From: Lachnospiraceae bacterium
GTDB taxonomy: Bacteria > Bacillota > Clostridia > Lachnospirales > Lachnospiraceae
Direction of reading: 5' to 3'
Assembly (NCBI GenBank): GCA_024692715.1
Contig: JAILMH010000078.1
Location: 1-62,842, forward strand
Length of the DNA stretch: 62,842 nt
In this document: positions 26,450-34,067 of the stretch, piece by piece
Position numbering within the stretch: position 1 is the stretch's first letter
Layout of the letters: each line of letters begins with the position of its first letter
Translations under genes and position numbers: made by a program
The notes under the pieces: generated by a model
Seen by the model: only the letters and a program-made list of their open reading frames with translations
Told to the model about the DNA's origin: nothing
The model's database searches: none

Positions 26450-27153
26450 TTGTTTTCTTTTCCTTTGTTATTTTTCATGATTCTTATTTCATCTTCAAGC
26501 TCGAGAAGATGATTTGTTATAACTGCATTTGCATGCTTAAGTCCGTTTATATCATCCGATACCGGATCCGGAAGATGGATCTGATCCATGTCCTCTCTTG
26601 GGATCTTCGCATCCTTCCTTTTAACAATTTTACCGGGAACACCTACAACCGTACAGTTTGGCGGAACCTCATTAAGTACTACAGAGCCTGCACCGATCTT
26701 GGAATTTTCACCGACGGTAAAGCTTCCAAGAACCTTTGCACCTGTAGAGATCATTACATTATCTTCAATGGTCGGATGTCTCTTTCCAACCTCTTTACCT
26801 GTTCCTCCGAGGGTAACTCCCTGGAAAAGCGTGACATTATTTCCTATGATCGTTGTCTCACCGATGATAACACCTGCGCCATGATCTATGAAAAAGCCCT
26901 TCCCGATACGTGCACCGGGATGTATCTCGATACCTGTTGACTTCCTCGCATACTGAGAGATCAGTCTGGCGATGAAATAATGCCTTCTCAGGTAAAACCT
27001 GTGGGCGATTCTGTACCAGAGCACCGCCCAAAAACTTGCATAGAGGAAAACCTCACAGTCACAATGAATAGCAGGATCCCGCTCTTTAATGACCTGAGTC
27101 TCTTCAACAATATAATCTTTTACAGCATCTATAAGATTTTTCCTCTTTTTCAT
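26446..27153 (-). CDS. cysE: Serine O-acetyltransferase
   Basis: A 235-residue enzyme making O-acetylserine, the precursor of cysteine. An N-terminal helical part ([16 protein letters not shown]) is followed by left-handed beta-helix hexapeptide repeats: [32 protein letters not shown] (His of DHG is catalytic) and [35 protein letters not shown]. It ends with a short coiled region ([20 protein letters not shown]). TAGGAGGAATG precedes the start. Confidence 0.94.
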   Translation of the reverse strand: MKKRKNLIDAVKDYIVEETQVIKERDPAIHCDCEVFLYASFWAVLWYRIAHRFYLRRHYFIARLISQYARKSTGIEIHPGARIGKGFFIDHGAGVIIGETTIIGNNVTLFQGVTLGGTGKEVGKRHPTIEDNVMISTGAKVLGSFTVGENSKIGAGSVVLNEVPPNCTVVGVPGKIVKRKDAKIPREDMDQIHLPDPVSDDINGLKHANAVITNHLLELEDEIRIMKNNKGKENK

Positions 27154-27183
27154 GTTACATTCCTCCTAACATTCAGTCTGTCG

Positions 27184-27723
27184 TCAATTATTCTTTGAAC
27201 AATCACTACAGCCTGAACATCGAGGAGTCAAAACATCATAAGAATATTCCGAAGGGCTTGCAAGTATGCATACAGCCTGAGCTGAAATGCCCTCTTCTCT
27301 TCCTGTAAAGCCAAGATGCTCTTCTGTTGTTGCTTTGATGTTAACCTGCCCGACATCGATCTTTAATGTGTCTGCCACATTTTTTATCATCTGATCGATA
27401 TAAGGTCTGAGCTTAGGCTTCTGCGCAATAACAGTAGCATCGATATTTTCAATAAAATACATTTTTTCTTCAAGCATTTTTCCTACTTCTTCAAGAAGCT
27501 TAAGTGAATCTGCCCCCTCATACTCAGGGTCAGTATCCGGAAAATGCTTACCTATATCACCCATAGCTGCCGCGCCAAGAAGTGCGTCCATTATCGCATG
27601 AAGCAGTACGTCCGCATCTGAATGGCCCAAAAGCCCCAGGGTATGAGGAATCTCAACTCCTCCGATTATAAGCTTGCGATTTTCAACAAGCTTATGTACA
27701 TCATAGCCTGTTCCAATTCTCAA
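27184..27723 (-). CDS. ispF: 2-C-methyl-D-erythritol 2,4-cyclodiphosphate synthase
   Basis: A 179-residue enzyme of the MEP isoprenoid route. [13 protein letters not shown] and [35 protein letters not shown] hold the zinc ligands (Asp, His, His), and [23 protein letters not shown] is the C-terminal signature. The start is TTG 27723, with GGAGG eight bases upstream. Beyond the usual end there is a tail of about 20 residues that finishes in [11 protein letters not shown], with three closely spaced cysteines; this is not part of the known fold. ispD is not adjacent. Confidence 0.93.
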   Translation of the reverse strand: MRIGTGYDVHKLVENRKLIIGGVEIPHTLGLLGHSDADVLLHAIMDALLGAAAMGDIGKHFPDTDPEYEGADSLKLLEEVGKMLEEKMYFIENIDATVIAQKPKLRPYIDQMIKNVADTLKIDVGQVNIKATTEEHLGFTGREEGISAQAVCILASPSEYSYDVLTPRCSGCSDCSKNN

Positions 27724-27774
27724 ATTATTTCCTCCGTAATTTTGGCTCCAAAACTTGTTCAGTTTCACAGTATA

Positions 27775-28914
27775 TCAGATTTCGCCTTTCCTTGCGATAG
27801 TTCTTACATCAACACCGTTGACCTGAACATGATCATCAACCGAGATAACGATACAGTCTCTTCCGTCTACCACTCTGGCTTCGATCCTGTCAAGATAATC
27901 CGGCTTTACGTGTATCTCTATCTCCGGTGTCTTTACAGTAAATTTCTTTTCCTGAATATTACTCATCATAAACGATGCGTCATCACCGGCATTTTCTTCA
28001 AATTTCACATCGAAATCTTCAAAATTTTCCTCAGGAACACCACTTCTCTGAAGTATTGTCCTTACCTCCTGAGCCCCGACAGAGAGCGGTTCCGGATTTT
28101 CTTTATTCTCAGTAACGATCTCGGCGATGTTTTCCTGAATATTTTTCATCATCTCCAGGTCTCCTGTCTCACCCATCGTTTCTGCGATTATGGTCTGGAA
28201 CGAATCTTTCTGACCTCCGGCTGAAAGCGGCGGTACGCTTCCGAATACACCATCGATAAATTCCGGCTGAAGCTCTTCGGCTTTTTTTGTATAGTAGAGC
28301 ATTTCATGGATATCTGACTGACGGTCAGTAAATCCAGGGAAAAGGAAGCCCTTATCAGGGTCCTGAACCACCCACTCTCTCGCAAGCTCTCCTATACGGT
28401 TTTTGTCTGTATCATAACCGAGTGCTCCCTTTGAAAGCTCGACAGGGCAGATGCAGCAAAGAAGATAATTATATACGAAATCCGATGCATCATCCATATC
28501 CAGTTCATCACTTGCCTTTCCCGGAACATCATAAGAGGCATAGATAAGTAAAATACAGTATTTTTCAGAGTTCTCATAGTAATCTATAATCTTATCATAA
28601 AATTTATCCAGAAGATCCTCGTCTGAAAGCTCACTGTCTCTGAGTTTCAGAAGAAACTCCTGCTTTCCGCCTGTCATCTCTTCTTCCATAGGAAATTCAA
28701 GATTCAATACATTTTTACCTATCGTTCCTGTCAGAACTTTCTTGAAAAATGCCAGATATTTGTGCATTTCTTCTTCCGGAAGAGAAAGAAAAGAATCCTT
28801 TGATACAAACTTTTTCTCTTTTTCGCTTCCGACGTAACAAGTACATATATGTTCAATAGTACATCGGTCAGGTGTAAACTGCTTCTTTATCTCAGAAATT
28901 TCATTTTTATTCAT
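27775..28914 (-). CDS. DUF4317-like protein
   Basis: A 379-residue soluble protein. Segments such as MNKNEISEIKKQFTPDRCTIEHICTCYV, SFLSLPEEEMHKYLAFFKKVLTG, DASDFVYNYLLCCICPVELSKGALGY, FLFPGFTDRQSDIHEMLYYTKK and PEIEIHVKPDYLDRIEARVVDGRDCIVISVDDHVQVNGVDV are typical of the DUF4317 family of Lachnospiraceae and related clostridia. Function unknown. ATG 28914 has GAGGG upstream; upstream in-frame residues are unlikely. It precedes ispF by 51 bp. Confidence 0.78.
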   Translation of the reverse strand: MNKNEISEIKKQFTPDRCTIEHICTCYVGSEKEKKFVSKDSFLSLPEEEMHKYLAFFKKVLTGTIGKNVLNLEFPMEEEMTGGKQEFLLKLRDSELSDEDLLDKFYDKIIDYYENSEKYCILLIYASYDVPGKASDELDMDDASDFVYNYLLCCICPVELSKGALGYDTDKNRIGELAREWVVQDPDKGFLFPGFTDRQSDIHEMLYYTKKAEELQPEFIDGVFGSVPPLSAGGQKDSFQTIIAETMGETGDLEMMKNIQENIAEIVTENKENPEPLSVGAQEVRTILQRSGVPEENFEDFDVKFEENAGDDASFMMSNIQEKKFTVKTPEIEIHVKPDYLDRIEARVVDGRDCIVISVDDHVQVNGVDVRTIARKGEI

Positions 28915-28984
28915 ATTTTCCCTCATTCTGCTTAATACTAAAACAACTCTTTCTGCTGAAATACCGCCTCGATCTTCATATCGC

Positions 28985-29015
28985 AAAAAGACGTCAGCAC
29001 CAATGCACTGACGTC
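28985..29015 (-). terminator. Terminator of the chemoreceptor gene
   Basis: GACGTCAG (28990-28997) and CTGACGTC (29008-29015) pair, with a T-run following on the minus strand. Confidence 0.82.
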
Positions 29016-29047
29016 AAAATTATAACACATAATCATTACTTATTCAT

Positions 29048-30307
29048 TCAAAGAACTGCTATTTTTGCCACTTCATAATCGAGATTCTCAACAGCATCTC
29101 TGGTCTTTGCCGCATCCTCCACAACACTTACAGACTGCTGTCGTATATCATTTGTACTTTCCGCTATCTGATTAGTGTTGTCAGCACATCTTTGTGATGC
29201 ATTGTTTATCTCGCCTATCGACTGCATGACACCTGAAATATTCTCATCGAGATTTAAAGCCGTCTCTGAAAAGCTCGTAACAAGCTCATCTATAAAACGT
29301 ACATCTTCTCCGTACTGCTCTGTTGCCTGGCCAAATTTATCAAGCATGTCCCTTACATCCGTACTCACAAATTTAAGAAGGCTTGAAGCATCCTTCGAAA
29401 GATTGTCGACCGATCCTGTAACATCCTTGATGACCTGCTGTATCTTTACAACCGTATCCTTAGACTGCTCTGCAAGGCCTCGTATCTCGTCTGCAACTAC
29501 CGCAAAACCTTTCCCCGCAGTACCCGCTGCCGCAGCTTCTATCGCTGCATTCAACGCCAGCAGATTTGTCTCATTTGCTATTGCAAGGATCGAGTCAGAA
29601 AGCAGGCTGACCTGCTCGACCACCTTTGCTTCTTCAAGCGCTTTAGAAAGGCTGCAGCTTATTTCAGCAATTATCTTCTCAACATTCTTCCTCTCTTCTA
29701 ATGTCTGCATGTTAACCTCTGAAGTTCTTGCATAGATCTCACGAACCTCAGCCGCACCTTCTTCAGCCTTCTTTGTCATGTTATCCGTCGAATTCCGTAT
29801 ATCTTCGGACACATCACTTATCTGAGCAGTTCCTGCCGCTGTTTCATCCATTCCTGATGCCAGATCTATGGCTGATGTCGAAACCTCTTCTATGCTGGTA
29901 TTCAGATTAGAGATATTAGTATTGATATTTTCAACTATCTCTTCGATCTTTTCCGCTTCATTCTTCACATTTCCAATGAGCACACCAATACTGAGCTTCA
30001 TCTCACGCAAAGCCTCAGCCAGCTTTCCAAAATCATCTCCCCGCTCACTCAGCTCCTTTGGAATATCCTCTGTAAAATTTCCCGTGGACATTCTCTCAAT
30101 ATAGTCGATACACCTGGACATGGATTTTGAAATACTTAGAGCGAATACAAAAGAAACAGCACATATGATCAGGCACAATACCGCACAATATATATTTTTT
30201 TGACTGTCATTCATAGCAGAAGCCCCAAGCCGCATTCCAAGGTATATGAACACAGCCGCCACAAAAGCCTCTATCATAAATTTGATCGCAATTTTAATGT
30301 GCTTCAT
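29048..30307 (-). CDS. Methyl-accepting chemotaxis protein
   Basis: A 419-residue chemoreceptor. Two membrane segments lie close together near the N-terminus (FMIEAFVAAVFIYLGMRLG and IYCAVLCLIICAVSFVFALSI), leaving almost no extracellular sensor domain; then HAMP (SISKSMSRCIDYIERMSTGNFTEDIP...) and a long coiled coil with the conserved hairpin tip ILAIANETNLLALNAAIEAAAAGTAGKGFAVVADEIRGLAEQS. It should signal to CheA/CheW; none is in this window. Start ATG 30307 follows AGGGGGAA. It implies a motile or chemotactic relative. Confidence 0.9.
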   Translation of the reverse strand: MKHIKIAIKFMIEAFVAAVFIYLGMRLGASAMNDSQKNIYCAVLCLIICAVSFVFALSISKSMSRCIDYIERMSTGNFTEDIPKELSERGDDFGKLAEALREMKLSIGVLIGNVKNEAEKIEEIVENINTNISNLNTSIEEVSTSAIDLASGMDETAAGTAQISDVSEDIRNSTDNMTKKAEEGAAEVREIYARTSEVNMQTLEERKNVEKIIAEISCSLSKALEEAKVVEQVSLLSDSILAIANETNLLALNAAIEAAAAGTAGKGFAVVADEIRGLAEQSKDTVVKIQQVIKDVTGSVDNLSKDASSLLKFVSTDVRDMLDKFGQATEQYGEDVRFIDELVTSFSETALNLDENISGVMQSIGEINNASQRCADNTNQIAESTNDIRQQSVSVVEDAAKTRDAVENLDYEVAKIAVL

Positions 30308-30428
30308 ACTCACGTTCCCCCTGAAAAACTTTATCATCACGTGCGCATTTATGCCGCAAAACGGCTTGCTTACAATCATTTTAGCATAAAGCAGTTGTTA
30401 AAAAAGTTCTATCTTTAAGACATTTTTC

Positions 30429-30457
30429 TTGTTATCGGCATTCTTTTACGATATATT
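30429..30457 (+). promoter_or_regulatory. Promoter of the YitT-type gene
   Basis: TTGTTA (30429-30434), 17-bp spacer, TATATT (30452-30457). Confidence 0.55.
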
Positions 30458-30467
30458 ATTTTTAAGC

Positions 30468-30512
30468 GCTGTCTTCGCATCAGAAGGCAGCTATTTTGCT
30501 ATATAGGAGGAG
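30468..30512 (+). promoter_or_regulatory. Leader hairpin and displaced Shine-Dalgarno-like site
   Basis: A 9-bp stem (GCTGTCTTC/GAAGGCAGC, 30468-30491) would form at the very 5' end of the YitT mRNA, followed by a strong GGAGGAG (30506-30512). No start codon lies within normal reach of GGAGGAG; the ATG is 33 bases away. The role is unknown. Confidence 0.45.
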
Positions 30513-30545
30513 TTTTTCACTTTACCGTGATAAACAATTGATCAG

Positions 30546-31418
30546 ATGAATAACAAAAATGCTATGCTTAGAATTCTCCGGGAATACGTGATCATAACTC
30601 TCGGATCGGCCCTTTATTCATTCGCTTTCTGCTGCTGGTATGAGCCCAACAATCTCTCCGTCGGCGGATTCACAGGTATTTCGCAGATAATCAATCATTA
30701 TTTTCCCGTAATACCTATCGGATTTATGTCAATAATCCTTAACATTCCGCTATTCATCATAGGCGTCAGACTCCTTGGACGTCATTTGCTGACCTCAACA
30801 CTTTACTGTATGGCAATTTCATACTTCATGATAGATATAATAAACATGCTCTATACCTTTCCCGCCTCAGACCCGCTGCTCTGCACCATATTCGGAGGTG
30901 TGATGGTCGGCTCCGCAAGCGGTATAATGATGCTGGCAGGAGCAACTACCGGTGGTTCAGAGCTTGCAGCAAGACTTCTTAAATTCAAATTCAGGCATCT
31001 TTCTATCGGACGCCTGATGCTGGTTTTAGACCTTATAGTCATAACTGCCTACACACTTTCATTCCACAGCCTTACCAATGCCCTCTATGGAATAATCGCC
31101 CTTTATATAACCTCTGTCGCAATGGACACTGTCATATATGGTTCTAATTCAGCCAAGATGGCATATATCATAAGCGATCATGCCCAAGAGATAAATAAAG
31201 GACTTCTTGAGCTCGATCACGGCACAACAGTTCTAAAAGGCCAGGGAGGCTATACCGGAAATCCGGAAAAAGTTCTTCTCTGCGTTTTCCGTTCAAGAGA
31301 TATCGCAGCTATTAAGCAGCTCGTTCATGACACTGACAAAGACGCCTTTATAATAGTCTGCGAAGCCCATGAAGTACTGGGTGAAGGCTTTAGTAAAAAT
31401 TCACCATCAGCCCTTTAA
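30546..31418 (+). CDS. YitT-family membrane protein
   Basis: A 290-residue protein with five or six membrane helices (EYVIITLGSALYSFAFCCWYEPNNLSVGGFTGISQII is the family's N-terminal signature; GVMVGSASGIMMLAGATTGGSELAARLL is another) and a soluble C-terminal DUF2179 domain (GLLELDHGTTVLKGQGGYTGNPEKVLLCVFRSRDIAAIKQLVHDTDKDAFIIVCEAHEVLG). The transported substrate is unknown. The reading frame is closed upstream by TAA, so ATG 30546 (or Met7) must be used although no ribosome site is adjacent. Confidence 0.88.
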   Translation: MNNKNAMLRILREYVIITLGSALYSFAFCCWYEPNNLSVGGFTGISQIINHYFPVIPIGFMSIILNIPLFIIGVRLLGRHLLTSTLYCMAISYFMIDIINMLYTFPASDPLLCTIFGGVMVGSASGIMMLAGATTGGSELAARLLKFKFRHLSIGRLMLVLDLIVITAYTLSFHSLTNALYGIIALYITSVAMDTVIYGSNSAKMAYIISDHAQEINKGLLELDHGTTVLKGQGGYTGNPEKVLLCVFRSRDIAAIKQLVHDTDKDAFIIVCEAHEVLGEGFSKNSPSAL

Positions 31419-31548
31419 TTTAGGCGCTTTTCAGACTTTGTTAAAAAAAAGACTTTTCAAACACATGGTTTTTATGTAAAATAGACAGGAACTACAAAAG
31501 ATACAATCTTGATGCAAATCAATTTCTGTGGAAAGTAAGAGGTTTATC

Positions 31549-32754
31549 ATGAAAGTTTTAGTTGTTAATTGCGGAAGCTCTTCATTAAAGTTCCGTCTTA
31601 TAGTAACCGACACCGAAACCGTCATTGCGAAAGGTCTTTTCGAACGCATCGGCAGTAACGGAGGTCATTTCGTATACAGCCCTACTGATGGGGAAAAGCA
31701 GGAGCGAGATGTCGACCTTCCTGATCACGATGCAGCAGTACATATCCTTATAGATACACTTACAAATGCTGATACAGGCGTCATCAAGAGCCTTGATGAA
31801 ATCGACGCTGTAGGTCATCGTATCGTACACGGCGGTGACAAATTCAGCCACGCTGCCATCCTCACACCTGAGGCAATTGCAGCTATCGAGGAATGTGCTC
31901 CGCTTGCTCCGATCCACAATCCCGTAAACCTCATGGGAATCCGTGCATGTATGAAATATATGCCAAATACAACAATGGTCGGAGCTTTTGATACTTCCTT
32001 CCATCACACGATCCCTGAAAAGGCATATCTCTATGGAATCCCTTATGAATATTATCGCAAGGATCGTATCCGTCGCTACGGATTCCACGGCATGAGCCAC
32101 GAGTATATCGCAAACGAGACTGCAAAGCTTCTCGGAAAGGATGTTGCCGACACCAAGATCATCACCTGCCACCTTGGAAACGGCGCTTCTATCACAGCAG
32201 TAAAGGGTGGTAGATCAGTCGATACATCCATGGGCTTCACTCCGCTCGAGGGAATAATAATGGGTACACGTTCAGGCTCCATCGACCCTGAGATCATCAA
32301 TGTGATTTCAGAGAGAGAGAATAAATCCCTCAAAGAGGTTATGAATATCCTCAACAACAAATCAGGTATTTATGGTCTTTCTGATTACCTCTCAGCAGAT
32401 GTCCGCGACCTTACTGCCGAGTACAACAAAGGCAATGAAAATGCCATCCGCGCACTTTCAACCTACGCCTACTCGATCGTTAAATATGTTGGCGCATATG
32501 CAACTGTTATGAACGGTGCTGACGCTATAACCTTTACAGCCGGAGTCGGTGAACACAGCTTCCTTGTACGTAAGCTTGTCTGCGACCACCTTCAGTTCCT
32601 TGGCGTAAAGCTCGACGAAAAGGCTAATAAAGAAGCTGACGGAACAGCTCTCATTTCTGCTCCGGATTCTTCTATCAAGGTATATGTGATCCCTACAGAC
32701 GAAGAAATGTCAATTGCACGTCAGGCAGTTGAAGCTATTAACGCTCAGAAATAA
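31549..32754 (+). CDS. ackA: Acetate kinase
   Basis: A 401-residue ASKHA enzyme that makes acetate and ATP from acetyl phosphate in fermentation. MKVLVVNCGSSSLKFRL (signature 1), GHRIVHGGDKF, GAFDTSFHHTIPEKAYLYGIPYEYY, YGFHGMSHEYI and HLGNGASITAVKGGRSVDTSMGFTPLEGIIMGTRSG are all present. The start ATG 31549 follows AAGAGG. No pta gene is adjacent, which is less usual, as pta-ackA are often joined in clostridia. Confidence 0.96.
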   Translation: MKVLVVNCGSSSLKFRLIVTDTETVIAKGLFERIGSNGGHFVYSPTDGEKQERDVDLPDHDAAVHILIDTLTNADTGVIKSLDEIDAVGHRIVHGGDKFSHAAILTPEAIAAIEECAPLAPIHNPVNLMGIRACMKYMPNTTMVGAFDTSFHHTIPEKAYLYGIPYEYYRKDRIRRYGFHGMSHEYIANETAKLLGKDVADTKIITCHLGNGASITAVKGGRSVDTSMGFTPLEGIIMGTRSGSIDPEIINVISERENKSLKEVMNILNNKSGIYGLSDYLSADVRDLTAEYNKGNENAIRALSTYAYSIVKYVGAYATVMNGADAITFTAGVGEHSFLVRKLVCDHLQFLGVKLDEKANKEADGTALISAPDSSIKVYVIPTDEEMSIARQAVEAINAQK

Positions 32755-32758
32755 ACAA

Positions 32759-32786
32759 GAACCCGCTGCCATACCGCAGCGGGTTC
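32759..32786. terminator. Hairpin between ackA and the S41-like gene
   Basis: GAACCCGCTGC (32759-32769) and GCAGCGGGTTC (32776-32786), 11-bp perfect arms. T-runs are weak on both sides, but the place between converging genes fits a terminator. Confidence 0.65.
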
Positions 32787-32808
32787 AATATTTATATTCT
32801 CATATTTT

Positions 32809-34050
32809 TCAGATTTCAGAATTGGGTGACCATGGAATCAGTACATCAGGAGCAATTCCCTTTCCACTGACTCCATGACCTTCAAAGGCAGCCTTTGTCT
32901 TGCTTATAGGATAAGTAAAGGCGCAGTTCTCATATCTAACGACAACCGGCGTTGAATAGTCAATATTTCCCATGGTATTTCTGCCTTTTATAACAGCTCT
33001 TCCGGCTTTTCCGGCAGCCAATACAAATTCTTCAGCTTCATTTTCTGTCCATGTGTCTATCCAGATTTCGATGTCATCCGGGCCTTTCTTTATAAGTTCA
33101 AAATCTTTTTCTTCAAAAAGTTCTTCCTTTTCGCATATCCAGCCCTTACCGGAATTTTCTCTGAACCTTTTTATTTCGTCTTCAAGGACTTCCCCAACAG
33201 CCTCCGGACTTTCTCCGCAAGCTGCTGTTTCCCTGTAATTATAGAGATTGTACAGCATTCTTTTACAGTTCATCTCAGTATAATTCGTATAAATATCTCT
33301 GCTTCCAAACACATCACCCAAAGCACAGTCCTTCTCAATGATATATGGAAGCAGCGGCAGGAATCCCTCTTCAGCTCCGCCTGAATTCTTCCTGAGATCA
33401 ATGATAAGTTTACCGGCATTTTCAATTTTTCCCCTGTTTTCACTAATAAAAGCCTCTGTTTCTTCTCTGCTTCCAAAGTAATAAAGCCTTATGATAACAT
33501 TTTCACCACAGGTTTCACATACCGGTTCATGTGGCTTTTCAACAGGATACTTTTTCAACTCCAATGTTTTCTCAGCTCCGGTATCAATGTCCCTCACTGT
33601 TATACGCGACGCCATTTTAAGATATCCGTTCCATTGCTCCCTTTCCGGTATCTTCGATGACAAGAAATTATTCGGGATGTTCTTCACTAGCCATTCCGGC
33701 ACTTCGCCGTTTATGGCCAGTACAGCTTCTCCGCCTTTGAGCCTCGCTTCAGATGACACCTCATCCACAAACATCTCTCCCGCAGAAGTTCTTCTGACAG
33801 AAAATCCACGGGTGAAGGGTTCAAGCCCTTCACCTTTCATTGTGAATTTCAGATTTCTGTCTTCCATATCCGCAAGATACTGATTTACCCCGCGAAGCAG
33901 CAACAAAGGCTTCCACTTATGATCGTGATAGGCCTGGCCTGTCATAGTCACCAGAGGGCTTGGATCATCAAGTCTCTCCTTTTCCGGAAATCCGGCATAA
34001 TCCTTTCTGATAGTATTAAAAATGTCATTAAGGACAGCTTTCGTATTCAT
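32809..34050 (-). CDS. S41-peptidase-like protein lacking the catalytic residues
   Basis: A 413-residue protein with the fold signature of the C-terminal processing peptidase (S41) family: KLIIDLRKNSGG (215-225), followed by the region that should hold the nucleophile (TASASE-type). Here it reads WTENEAEEF (334-342), so Asn337 stands where Ser is expected, and the lysine position of the FGKG motif is Asn362 (GRNTMGN). There is no signal peptide, so it seems cytoplasmic. It may bind peptides without cutting, or be a different branch with other catalytic residues. It is 17 bp downstream of the flavin reductase gene, in the same direction, and could be co-transcribed. Confidence 0.68.
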   Translation of the reverse strand: MNTKAVLNDIFNTIRKDYAGFPEKERLDDPSPLVTMTGQAYHDHKWKPLLLLRGVNQYLADMEDRNLKFTMKGEGLEPFTRGFSVRRTSAGEMFVDEVSSEARLKGGEAVLAINGEVPEWLVKNIPNNFLSSKIPEREQWNGYLKMASRITVRDIDTGAEKTLELKKYPVEKPHEPVCETCGENVIIRLYYFGSREETEAFISENRGKIENAGKLIIDLRKNSGGAEEGFLPLLPYIIEKDCALGDVFGSRDIYTNYTEMNCKRMLYNLYNYRETAACGESPEAVGEVLEDEIKRFRENSGKGWICEKEELFEEKDFELIKKGPDDIEIWIDTWTENEAEEFVLAAGKAGRAVIKGRNTMGNIDYSTPVVVRYENCAFTYPISKTKAAFEGHGVSGKGIAPDVLIPWSPNSEI

Positions 34051-34067
34051 ATTTCTAAATCCTTACT

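Noticed and set aside
29175-29735. 186-codon Ser/Ala-rich plus-strand ORF
   Set aside because: Antisense of the chemoreceptor coiled coil; composition mirrors it.
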